Assembly: GCF_002377945.1 (NCBI RefSeq)
Contig: NZ_DFQV01000017.1
Location: 113,596 to 177,595, forward strand
From: Psychrobacter sp. UBA3480
Lineage (GTDB): Bacteria > Pseudomonadota > Gammaproteobacteria > Pseudomonadales > Moraxellaceae
DNA length: 64,000 bases
Direction: 5' to 3'
The notes under the pieces are model-generated. The model saw only the letters and a program-made list of their open reading frames with translations. It made no database searches and was not told the DNA's origin. A program made the position numbers and the translations under genes. Below, piece after piece: positions 26,645 through 36,022 of this stretch; positions within the stretch are counted from its first letter, which is position 1; every line of letters begins with the position of its first letter.

Positions 26645-27340
26645 ATGTCTTCTGAACGCTTTCCCTCGATTATTGTGTTCGACGTCAACGAAACATTGCT
26701 CGATATCGACACGCTAACGCCTTTATTCACCCGTGTCTTTGGCAAGCAAAGAGTACTGCGAGAATGGTTCGCTCAGCTGGTACTGTACTCGCAGACCATG
26801 ACGTTATCCGGTCTCTATACGCCTTTTGGCGAGCTCGGCGTTGGTGCATTGCAAATGGTTGCTGATATCAGACAAGTGGCTTTGACAGACGACGATATCA
26901 ATGAGTTCAAAGAAAGAATGAACGCGTTGCCGGCGCATCCTGATGCAGCGCCAGCACTGACTCGTTTGCGTGATGCAGGGTTTCGACTGGTCACGCTGAC
27001 CAATTCAGCAAGCAGTGCGTCCCCAACGCCATTAGAAAAAGCAGGTCTCAGTCAGTACTTTGAGCAGCACTTTAGTATTGAGACTGTTGGCAAATTCAAG
27101 CCAGCACCTGATACTTATCAATTGGTAGCTGATACGCTAGCCGTTGATACGTCAGACTTATGTCTTGTTGCCTGTCACCTCTGGGATACTATAGGTGCAC
27201 AAGCGACAGGTTGTCGCGGTGCATTTTTGACCCGTCCCTATAATGCGATGCTAAATGCGCCCAATGTACCAGTTCCAGATTTGACCGCATCAGATTTATC
27301 GACACTAGCGGATCTAATCATTAGCAAAAAGAGTGCTTGA
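26645..27340 (+). CDS. Haloacid dehalogenase type II
   Basis: A 231-residue HAD-superfamily enzyme. Motif I is VFDVNETLLDIDTL (nucleophile Asp13), motif II the Thr/Asn region LVTLTNSASSA, motif III Lys in GKFKPAPDTYQLVA, and motif IV CLVACHLWDTIGAQATG. The Asn and Trp pattern FDVNETL with HLWDTIGA matches L-2-haloacid dehalogenases, which hydrolyse 2-halocarboxylates to hydroxy acids. Related proteins can be general phosphatases, so activity is inferred. AGGATACTTT precedes the ATG. A bidirectional terminator follows. Confidence 0.88.
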   Translation: MSSERFPSIIVFDVNETLLDIDTLTPLFTRVFGKQRVLREWFAQLVLYSQTMTLSGLYTPFGELGVGALQMVADIRQVALTDDDINEFKERMNALPAHPDAAPALTRLRDAGFRLVTLTNSASSASPTPLEKAGLSQYFEQHFSIETVGKFKPAPDTYQLVADTLAVDTSDLCLVACHLWDTIGAQATGCRGAFLTRPYNAMLNAPNVPVPDLTASDLSTLADLIISKKSA

Positions 27341-27377
27341 GACTTTCAATCACTAAGCTATGTGTGGAAATAATATT

Positions 27378-27413
27378 AAAAAAAGGCTGCTTCAATATTG
27401 AAGCAGCCTTTTT
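27378..27413. terminator. Bidirectional terminator between converging genes
   Basis: GGCTGCTTCA/TGAAGCAGCC with a 4-base loop is flanked by A7 and T5 runs. It lies between the dehalogenase gene and the converging formaldehyde dehydrogenase gene and can serve both. Confidence 0.9.
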
Positions 27414-27464
27414 ATTTTTAACAAAGCATTTCTAAGACAATAACGTCGTTGCTGTCTTTGTTGA

Positions 27465-28679
<1,215 letters not shown>

Positions 28680-28887
28680 CTAGCACATCTTATGAATTTT
28701 GGCGGTCACTATATCTACAGTTAAAACAAATAAAGATAGACTGAGCTTATCTTGCCTGCCCTCTATAGGCAAGCATCGATGACAGTAAAACACCATCTGT
28801 TTACATTGATACTAACCATTATATTTATTTCTGAGCGGATAACAATATGCTATATTTGCAAATATCTTTTACATATTGGTAATAATC

Positions 28888-29808
28888 ATGCACTGGGAAG
28901 GAATTAGTGAGTTTGTCTATGTCGCAGAATTCGAGAGCTTTACGCGTGGTGCAAAAGAGCTGGGTATCTCGACTGCACAAGTCAGCCGCCAGATCAGCGC
29001 GTTAGAGAAACGCTTAAATATAAAACTGCTATATCGAACCACGCGCAAGGTCTCATTAACCGAAGAAGGCCGCGTATTCTATCAGCACTGCCGCAGTGTA
29101 CTCGATGGTTTGGATGCCGCTGAGCAAGCCGTAAGCAACTTACAATCAAAGCCCCAAGGCAGGATAAAACTAACAGCGCCCGTTACTTATGGTGAGCAGC
29201 AGTTATTACCACTCATCAATGATTTTATGATGCAGTATCACGATATCGAAGTGACTGCCTTTTTAAGTAATCAGAAAATTGATTTGATTGAAGGGGGTTA
29301 TGATTTGGCCATTCGTATTGGCAAATTGCATGACTCGACGATGATGGCAAAGAAACTTAGCCTGCGTACTAACTTTGTCTGCGCTGCACCTTCTTATCTA
29401 AAAAAACACGGTATACCGCATCATTTAAGTGATTTAAGTCAACATAACTGCCTATTGGGTACTCGTGACTACTGGCATTTTATAGATACCACTAAAGCAA
29501 AAGAGAACAGTAATACTCATGGTAAGACGGACAACCAACAAACGAGCGTAGAAAGGAATCTGCGTGTCTCTGGTACGGTGCAATATAACAGCGGCTATAG
29601 TCTGGTCGATGCTGCGCTAAAAGGTCTGGGTATCGTACAGCTGCCTGATTATTATGTGCAAAAGTATTTAGCATCCGGCGAGTTGGTCAGTTTACTTGAT
29701 GATTATAGAGAGCCCGAAGAAAGCATTTGGGCCATCTATCCGCATAACCGTCATTTATCACCAAAGATTAGACTGCTCGTAGATTATTTGGCAGAACATT
29801 TGGTTTAA
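28888..29808 (+). CDS. LysR-family transcriptional regulator
   Basis: A 306-residue LysR regulator. The N-terminal helix-turn-helix reads FVYVAEFESFTRGAKELGIS and TAQVSRQISALEKRLNIKLLYRTTRKVSLTEEG. The effector domain starts near residue 90 (GRIKLTAPVTYGEQQLLPLI), like the CrgA/PP2216 subgroup. It is divergent from the formaldehyde dehydrogenase gene with about 290 bases between, so it probably regulates that gene and itself. I use the ATG at 28888; a TTG at 28876 also opens the frame. The effector is unknown; CrgA-like proteins often sense aldehydes or quinones. Confidence 0.9.
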   Translation: MHWEGISEFVYVAEFESFTRGAKELGISTAQVSRQISALEKRLNIKLLYRTTRKVSLTEEGRVFYQHCRSVLDGLDAAEQAVSNLQSKPQGRIKLTAPVTYGEQQLLPLINDFMMQYHDIEVTAFLSNQKIDLIEGGYDLAIRIGKLHDSTMMAKKLSLRTNFVCAAPSYLKKHGIPHHLSDLSQHNCLLGTRDYWHFIDTTKAKENSNTHGKTDNQQTSVERNLRVSGTVQYNSGYSLVDAALKGLGIVQLPDYYVQKYLASGELVSLLDDYREPEESIWAIYPHNRHLSPKIRLLVDYLAEHLV

Positions 29809-29919
29809 CGTTCTGTTAAGACGTATTGCAATCACAGACCTGATTACGCACAATGAATATTCGATGTTGCTCATTATAGTTAGGACTGACCATACTACAG
29901 ACAACTTATAGGTGTAATT

Positions 29920-30438
29920 ATGATTAAAATCGTCTCTATCGCTGCCCTAGCAGTGGCCGTTTCCTCTTGTGCCAGTATCGATACGCTGTTGGATAAAACC
30001 AATAGCACTGGTGCTATGACAAACACAACAACCTCTATTAATGCCGAAAAAGGCTTGGTGACCATGCAAAGTAATCACTCCGTCCAAGATACCGCAGACA
30101 ATCTGGTTTCAGTTATCGAAAGCAAGGGTATGAAAGTATTTGCGCGAGTCGATCATCAGAAAAATGCACAGAGTGTCGACTTATCATTGAGACCAACGCA
30201 AGTCGTTATGTTTGGTAACCCTAAAGCAGGTACGCCATTAATGAACTGTGAGCAAACCGTTGCCATTGATTTGCCGCAAAAAATCTTAATTAGCGAAGAT
30301 GCCGATAAAAAAGTATGGCTGTCATACAACAACCCTGACTACCTCAAGATACGCCACAATATAAAAGGTTGCGATACCGAGATTGCTAATATCTCAAAAG
30401 CGCTTAACGCTATCAGTACTGCAGCAATAGCAAAATAA
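29920..30438 (+). CDS. DUF302 lipoprotein
   Basis: A 172-residue protein with a lipoprotein signal (MIKIVSIAALAVAVSSC, Cys17) and a DUF302 domain from about residue 45: GLVTMQSNHSVQDTADNLVS, VIESKGMKVFARVDHQKNA, VVMFGNPKAGTPLMNCEQT, then DLPQKILISED and VWLSYNNPDYLKIRH. DUF302 proteins are small beta-alpha-beta units of unknown function, often periplasmic. The single gene has TAGGTGTAATT before its start. The lack of a retention Asp at +2 (Ala follows Cys) suggests outer-membrane sorting, by the usual rule. Confidence 0.88.
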   Translation: MIKIVSIAALAVAVSSCASIDTLLDKTNSTGAMTNTTTSINAEKGLVTMQSNHSVQDTADNLVSVIESKGMKVFARVDHQKNAQSVDLSLRPTQVVMFGNPKAGTPLMNCEQTVAIDLPQKILISEDADKKVWLSYNNPDYLKIRHNIKGCDTEIANISKALNAISTAAIAK

Positions 30439-30528
30439 TGTGCTGGATATAGTTGAATAAATATATAGTTTAGTACATAAGTGAACAGGCAATTGAAACA
30501 TTACTTATTTACTTGAAAATCCCTCATA

Positions 30529-30816
30529 TCAAGAATGACTAGATTGCTCTATCTGGTCATTCAACTCTACTTTCAATTTCTTTGCGCACTCAATAATCTT
30601 TTTTCTATCGGCAGGAATAGCACCTTGTGCAATAGCGATTTCACGCATTTGAACCGTGATATCATAATGAGGATAGCTGGCGTTACGGTGGAACAAACGC
30701 TCATCTAATTCAATGAACGCCGCAAAGTCATGCAGCTCTTGCAAGCTATCCGCCAGCATATGACACCATTTATGGCCTTTGAATTTTATTTGCACAAAAT
30801 CTACATATATTGCCAT
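30529..30816 (-). CDS. DUF4031 domain protein
   Basis: A 95-residue cytoplasmic protein opening MAIYVDFVQIKFKGHKWCHM, with LADSLQELHDFAAFI and the conserved SYPHYDITVQMREIAIAQGA. This pattern is the DUF4031 family, of unknown biochemical role. GAGGCGG precedes the start on the minus strand. It is separated from the tgpA gene (96 bases downstream in map order, upstream in transcription), so it may be read from the moxR-tgpA transcript or from its own promoter. Confidence 0.85.
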   Translation of the reverse strand: MAIYVDFVQIKFKGHKWCHMLADSLQELHDFAAFIELDERLFHRNASYPHYDITVQMREIAIAQGAIPADRKKIIECAKKLKVELNDQIEQSSHS

Positions 30817-30911
30817 ATAACCGCCTCTCTACTTATTCACTAATTCGCTTATCTGTTTTTTAATTAGCTCAGAACACCTTAGCAACTTAATAACACTGTT
30901 ATCAAAAACCT

Positions 30912-33176
30912 TTATAACAATGCGCGCACATCTTTTTTAAGTTGTTTGAGTCGTTCTTGATACTTGCTATGACTACTATCAAATGTACTCAGTCGTCCGT
31001 AGCGTAACTGACGGTAGTTTTGTCTAATTTCAATAAGCTTTGTCTGAATAACGATTGGGTCACTACTATCTGTTAGCTGACTCGTAGCAGAATGAGCATC
31101 GTCACCCTGACGGCTATCAATAGCCGATGCCAGACGTTCCAGCCAAGCTAGCTGCCCTTCGTTATCATTGCGAGCTAATAATTTATCATGCTTGGCAACA
31201 CGTTTTGAAAGCTGAGCAAGAGGCAAGTCTGCTGGGTGCCAGCGTTTGCGGCGACGATACCAAATGACAAATACTAAGATAGCCATAACGGAAACCGCAC
31301 TGGTGGCTAACCAAATGATTTGCTGCATGATTGAGCTGATATTGAACCATTTGAGTAGCGAGTCGGCCTGTTTGTCTTGGTCATAGCCAACTACGTCTTT
31401 TTGCCAGTAGTAGCTCGCTTGGTCTGATAGTCGGCGTAGCGTTTGTAGCATTTGATACTGCTGATAGCTGATTTGTGCACTGGCACCATTGCCAAACATA
31501 GCTGCCCCTTGCTGCTGGGTCATCGTATTCATGCCTTGCTCTACTCGCTCAGGCGCCACAAAGGCTGTCGGATCCACACGTACCCAGCCTTGACCTTCAA
31601 GCCAAACCTCAGTCCATGCGTGTGCATCCATTTGCCGCACTTCCCATACGTTACCATTACGACTCGGCTCACCGCCTTGATAGCCCGCTACTACTCGTGC
31701 AGGAATACCAGCGGCGCGTAGCATAAAGGTAAAGCTTGACGAATAATGCTCACAGAACCCTGCTTTGGTTTCAAATAAAAATTCGTCAATGCGATTGGTA
31801 TTGAGCCGTGGTGGCGACAGCGTATAGCGAAACTCTGTTCGATTAATCCATTGCTCGATAGCCGCTATGTAGCGCACAGGGTCTGAACCTGACTGCTCAA
31901 ATAACTGCTTAGCAAGCGCGCGCGATTGAGGGTTACCTTCGTTGGGCAAAGCAAGGTTCTCACGTCTTGATGCCTCTGTTAGAACCGGATCAATACGCAT
32001 CTGTGCAAACTGCAATACATCATAGCGAAGCTGCTGCGTAACAGGTTGATCCTTTGATAAGGTAAATTCAGAGGTAGTATTGATATCTGACTGCTGGGAG
32101 AACGGATAATCAAGACCAAATAGCCAGTTTTGCTGAGTAGGTTCTAAGATAACCTTGTAATTGACAGGTGCCGCCCTTGATTCATCAGGTACAGTAGCAA
32201 AGGCATTCTGAATCCATGCAGGTGCTTGCAATCTCGACGACCATTGACCCTTTTGGGAAGCCGGACGCCATGTAACACCATCGAAATCACTAAATACCAA
32301 ACCGCGCCAATACAACTGCTGTTGCGGCGGGCGCTCATCAGCAAACTCTACCCGAAAGGCTAGCTCAGTTGACTGCCCTAAATTGGCAAAATCACCAGGA
32401 GACATGCTATCAGACACACCTGTGGTTGCTTGCTGACCGGAGAGCTGTACGGACCACAGCGGTGGCAGTCTCGGAAAAAACAAAAATAGTACCACCAATA
32501 ATGGCAATGCACCAACCCCTAACACGCCCAATGTACGCAAGCGTCCATCACCGTTAGCATTGCTATCATCATTAAGCGCAATGAATGCTAGCAATACAAT
32601 GACTGCGCCAACGATCACTTCTAAAGTAGTCAGTAAACCTTGGTCCATCAAAAACAATGCCGCAAGCACGAACAATGATAGATTCAACACTACATAAGCA
32701 TCACGGCGCTTATATAGCTCCCACAGTTTGCTAACTAGGCATAGCACCAAAAATGCCACACCCATATCGAGCCCAAATGCTGTATTGTAGGTCAGCCACA
32801 GACCTAATAGCCCCAGCAGAAAGCCTAGCATTTGTACACTTTGATAAATACGCTTTAGGTGCGATAGTTTTTTGAATTTAGCTTTGATATAAGGCAATTG
32901 AGCGGCGATACTGACGGCGGCAAATCCTATCAACCATAATGGTAAATGTGCGGCATGCGGTAACACAACGACGACTTGAGCAATTAACACCCAATAATAA
33001 GCTGGCAGTGCAAATAACTTACGATACCATTTAGCGCCATTTCGCTCAGGTCGAGTTGAGACTTTTTGACCCAAAGCCAACTGCTCAAAGCTGGCCGTTT
33101 TTGTAGCATCGGCCGTAGAATACTCTGTGGACAGTACATCAACATCAGTGGAAGATAAGCGTTTAGAATTGGTCAT
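30912..33176 (-). CDS. TgpA-family transglutaminase membrane protein (DUF3488)
   Basis: A 754-residue inner-membrane protein. Six or seven helices lie in residues 25-205 (DUF3488 part), then a periplasmic domain with a transglutaminase-like core: TKAGFCEHYSSSFTFMLRAA holds the catalytic Cys, VWEVRQMDAHAWTEVWL the His and WVRVDPTAF the Asp. One more helix follows (about 630-650) and a C-terminal DUF4129-like tail. P. aeruginosa TgpA is an essential protein of this type. The ATG at 33176 overlaps the DUF58 stop by 4 bases (ATGA). It is the third gene of the moxR-DUF58-tgpA set. Confidence 0.92.
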   Translation of the reverse strand: MTNSKRLSSTDVDVLSTEYSTADATKTASFEQLALGQKVSTRPERNGAKWYRKLFALPAYYWVLIAQVVVVLPHAAHLPLWLIGFAAVSIAAQLPYIKAKFKKLSHLKRIYQSVQMLGFLLGLLGLWLTYNTAFGLDMGVAFLVLCLVSKLWELYKRRDAYVVLNLSLFVLAALFLMDQGLLTTLEVIVGAVIVLLAFIALNDDSNANGDGRLRTLGVLGVGALPLLVVLFLFFPRLPPLWSVQLSGQQATTGVSDSMSPGDFANLGQSTELAFRVEFADERPPQQQLYWRGLVFSDFDGVTWRPASQKGQWSSRLQAPAWIQNAFATVPDESRAAPVNYKVILEPTQQNWLFGLDYPFSQQSDINTTSEFTLSKDQPVTQQLRYDVLQFAQMRIDPVLTEASRRENLALPNEGNPQSRALAKQLFEQSGSDPVRYIAAIEQWINRTEFRYTLSPPRLNTNRIDEFLFETKAGFCEHYSSSFTFMLRAAGIPARVVAGYQGGEPSRNGNVWEVRQMDAHAWTEVWLEGQGWVRVDPTAFVAPERVEQGMNTMTQQQGAAMFGNGASAQISYQQYQMLQTLRRLSDQASYYWQKDVVGYDQDKQADSLLKWFNISSIMQQIIWLATSAVSVMAILVFVIWYRRRKRWHPADLPLAQLSKRVAKHDKLLARNDNEGQLAWLERLASAIDSRQGDDAHSATSQLTDSSDPIVIQTKLIEIRQNYRQLRYGRLSTFDSSHSKYQERLKQLKKDVRALL

Positions 33177-34189
33177 GGTGCTTTCGCAAGCCTTAGCAAG
33201 CATGCTTGCGCAAAGGATTCCCCGTTACCCATCTCCGCAGTAGCAGGAGTATCACTAGGTAAACGCATTTGAAACGGCACGCCTAGCTGACCCAGCGTCA
33301 ATGCCCCATAAGCCAATTGTGCAAGTTTTTGCTCGTGATGTGCAGCTGGCATATCTGCATAATCAAGCGTTTGTTCGTGACCAACCGGATCAGCGAAGTG
33401 CTTGGTCAGCATACCTTGTCCCCGCGCTACATGCCCCCAAGAGACTCGGGCCAATGACTCACCCTCGACATAATTATCTAATCGCTCAAAGTCGTCCTGA
33501 CCCTGTCTATACTGCCCACCTGTTGGTAAATCCTCTAAGCTTGCGATTGCATATTTTGCTTGCCAATCAAATACTTCAGGTTTTGGATATACCCAAGCTG
33601 TACGCGCAAAGTAGACATAAGACCATGCACGCATGATACCTAGAGGATAAACTGTTTTTATCTTTAACCGCGGTAGTTCAAGTTGACCACGGTTGTAAGT
33701 CTGGACAGGAAGTCGAATGATTTGTTCGCCTTGTAATCGCGTGATAAGCACTGAGTGTGGTGCGTTGGTGCCATTTCTGGTTTTCTTATTGGCTAGCTGC
33801 TCAAATTCAAATAGCAACTGACGCCGTGGTTGGCGACTATCACTATTTAACTGCAGCGTAATCCAAACAGGCAAGCCAGCTTCTGTCATAGTGACTTCTA
33901 GCAGACGCACTTGCAGACCAGATATATGAGCAAAAGTAACATGAAAACTAATTAGCCAAACACTAACCAGATAGAAGCACAAACCAAGCACTAAGTTGTT
34001 GCCATAGTTGATACCCGCGATAAAGGTAATTACTAACAATACGGCGAATAGCATTCCTTCTCGACTAAAGAAAATATAGATATTACGCAAATTAAGCGTA
34101 GCACTATCATTCTTAGGTGCGCGCGAGGCAAACCAGCGGCTCAGAGCTGATTTTATTGGTGCGGTTAAGGCCTTTGGTAACAAGCTCAT
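33173..34189 (-). CDS. DUF58 domain membrane protein
   Basis: A 338-residue protein with two membrane helices (GMLFAVLLVITFIAGINYG and LVLGLCFYLVSVWLISFHV, about residues 45-90) and the DUF58 core LEDLPTGGQYRQGQDDFERL, DNYVEGESLARVSWGHVARG. DUF58 proteins pair with MoxR ATPases, and in other systems the set acts as a chaperone for envelope enzymes. I start at the ATG at 34189 (MSLLPKALTAPIKSA); the frame runs back to 34255 with unlike, basic residues. It overlaps tgpA by 4 bases. A degenerate dispersed repeat lies between it and moxR. Confidence 0.9.
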   Translation of the reverse strand: MSLLPKALTAPIKSALSRWFASRAPKNDSATLNLRNIYIFFSREGMLFAVLLVITFIAGINYGNNLVLGLCFYLVSVWLISFHVTFAHISGLQVRLLEVTMTEAGLPVWITLQLNSDSRQPRRQLLFEFEQLANKKTRNGTNAPHSVLITRLQGEQIIRLPVQTYNRGQLELPRLKIKTVYPLGIMRAWSYVYFARTAWVYPKPEVFDWQAKYAIASLEDLPTGGQYRQGQDDFERLDNYVEGESLARVSWGHVARGQGMLTKHFADPVGHEQTLDYADMPAAHHEQKLAQLAYGALTLGQLGVPFQMRLPSDTPATAEMGNGESFAQACLLRLAKAP

Positions 34190-34266
34190 GACTACCCTAT
34201 TATTACCATCTGATTGACAATGCTGTCGGTATTTATATCTGACAAACAAACTCACGAATAGAACGA

Positions 34267-34373
34267 TACAGTTGATTCAGGACAATTTGAATACAAGAAA
34301 AGCGGGTGAAAATACCGTAAATAGGAACTGAGTGACTTTGATACTTTCTCTAAGTTATATAGCGTTGACTATG
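34267..34373 (+). repeat. Dispersed palindromic repeat, copy E (degenerate)
   Basis: Opens ACAGTTGATTCAGGACAATT and closes AGCGTTGACTATG, keeping GAATACAAGAAAAGCGGGTG in the interior but with much of the rest diverged. It lies between moxR and the DUF58 gene, inside the likely operon. Confidence 0.65.
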
Positions 34374-34431
34374 TGTAGAACTACGTTTCACCAATGCAGT
34401 TAATCAATACGGTCAAACAGCATATCAGCTG

Positions 34432-35457
34432 CTAGGCGACGACTGACACTTCTGCTAGAATGCGTTGGGCGATGGTTTTTGTTGCTTGACCACCAGTCAC
34501 ATGCGCAGGTACAAATCGCTGACCAAGGCGATGATCAGTAACCGCAGCAAATACCGCTTGGATATCTTCAGGGGTTACTTCCATATATCCCGATACATAG
34601 GCATGCGCTTGGGCAGCACGTTGTAGCGACAACACGCCGCGAGGTGATAAGCCATGATACTCTTGGCTTGCACGGGTTTTTGCAACCAGTCTCTGCAAGT
34701 AATCCAATACTGTATCTGCCACATAAATTTGCCTAACACCCTGCTGAGCCACTAGTACAGCCTCAGTATCAAGTACCGTATCCAAATCCTTGAGTAGCTC
34801 GCGACGGTCTTTACCTTTTAGCAGCTCACGCTCTGCGGCAGGCGATGGATAACCCAATGATAAGCATAATAAAAATCTGTCTAACTGCGACTCTGGGAGC
34901 GGATAGACACCTGCTTGTTGCAATGGATTTTGGGTGGCAATGACAAAGAACGGTTGCGGCAAAGGATAAGTCTGGCCATCTTGCGTGACTTGTCGCTCCT
35001 CCATCGCTTCAAGTAGAGCACTCTGCGTTTTAGGACTAGAACGGTTGATTTCATCAGCAAGTAATAACTGAGTAAAGATAGGGCCCGGACGAAACTCAAA
35101 TTGCTGTTTACTTTGGTCATAGATGCTCATACCTAAAATATCAGCAGGCAACATATCATTGGTAAATTGCACTCGGCTAAAGCTCAAACCTAACAACTGT
35201 GCCAAGCCCTGTGCCAAAGTCGTCTTACCCATACCAGGCAAGTCCTGCAATAATAAATGACCGCCTGCTAAGATACAACTGAGTGCTAGCCTAACTGCTT
35301 GCGGCTTGTCCAATACAATCTGATTTAATTGCGCTAACAGCTGTGTAATTTTCTGCTGATTGTGTTGAAAATCAGCAGTACTAGGGATGGACTGGCTAAG
35401 CGGATTCGCTGTTCTCTGAGAGATGGATAATGATCTATCGTTAGCTGCATGGGTCAT
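34432..35457 (-). CDS. MoxR-family AAA+ ATPase
   Basis: A 341-residue AAA+ ATPase of the MoxR group. Walker A reads LQDLPGMGKTTLAQGLA (near residue 73), Walker B LLLADEINRSSPKTQSALLE, followed by MEERQVT, sensor 1 FFVIATQNPLQQAGVYPLPE and the C-terminal lid (GLSPRGVLSLQRAAQAHAYV). MoxR proteins use ATP to help mature other proteins. It leads the set with DUF58 and tgpA genes. The first 30 residues are a Ser/Gln-rich tail. The start at 35457 (MTHAANDRSLSISQ) has no good ribosome site, so a later start is possible. Confidence 0.93.
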   Translation of the reverse strand: MTHAANDRSLSISQRTANPLSQSIPSTADFQHNQQKITQLLAQLNQIVLDKPQAVRLALSCILAGGHLLLQDLPGMGKTTLAQGLAQLLGLSFSRVQFTNDMLPADILGMSIYDQSKQQFEFRPGPIFTQLLLADEINRSSPKTQSALLEAMEERQVTQDGQTYPLPQPFFVIATQNPLQQAGVYPLPESQLDRFLLCLSLGYPSPAAERELLKGKDRRELLKDLDTVLDTEAVLVAQQGVRQIYVADTVLDYLQRLVAKTRASQEYHGLSPRGVLSLQRAAQAHAYVSGYMEVTPEDIQAVFAAVTDHRLGQRFVPAHVTGGQATKTIAQRILAEVSVVA

Positions 35458-35499
35458 AGTAGGTTATTGGCTCATTTTTTAGGTCATAACGATGATAAG

Positions 35500-35958
35500 T
35501 CAGTTCACATCATCTGTAACGGTTGGTGCAGCGGCACGGAGCGTAGATAAATAAGCAATGATATCGGCACGCTCTTTCGCATCTGGCATCGGGTCAGACA
35601 GCATTTTAGAATCTGGCATGGCTTTTTGTGCATCTGCAATATATGGATCGAGTGTCTCTGCATCCCATACCCAACCTGAATTTTCTAGCCCTTCGCTATA
35701 GGTATAGTCTTTTAACTCAGCAGCAGGCGCACCATATATATTCATTAATTGTGGGCCCTTTTTATTCAGACCTGCATTACGTTGATGGCATTGACCGCAA
35801 GCATCTTTATAAATTATCGAACCGTTGTCCGCATCTCCGTCGGTATATAAGGGCAGAGTCACAGGAGCACGGTGGTCAGGTGGCGTTTTCTCACAAGCTG
35901 CAAGCAACAAAACAGCAGCCAAAAGACTGCTCATTTGATATTTATTAATAAGTGTCAT
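35500..35958 (-). CDS. Class I cytochrome c lipoprotein
   Basis: A small c-type cytochrome. A lipoprotein signal ends in LLLAACEK, then comes the haem site CGQCH (in IIYKDACGQCHQRNAGLNKKGPQLMNIYGAPA) and a distal Met candidate in MPDSKMLSDPMPDAKERADI, followed by the closing helix IAYLSTLRAA. It would carry electrons while anchored to a membrane in the periplasm. I start at 35958 (MTLINKYQMSSLLAAVLL, 152 residues); the frame opens at 35994 with 12 more residues. It resembles short cytochrome c2/c550-type proteins. It follows fimX in map order but is likely independent. Confidence 0.88.
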   Translation of the reverse strand: MTLINKYQMSSLLAAVLLLAACEKTPPDHRAPVTLPLYTDGDADNGSIIYKDACGQCHQRNAGLNKKGPQLMNIYGAPAAELKDYTYSEGLENSGWVWDAETLDPYIADAQKAMPDSKMLSDPMPDAKERADIIAYLSTLRAAAPTVTDDVN

Positions 35959-36022
35959 TTTTAGCAATCTTTGGTTGAGGAATATTATCGCCATGACATA
36001 AACGATATGACATATTGGCCCT

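Noticed and set aside
30448..30490. Partial similarity of TATAGTTGAATAAATATATAGT to the dispersed repeat ends
   Set aside because: No interior block or second end follows, so it is too short and AT-rich to count as a copy.
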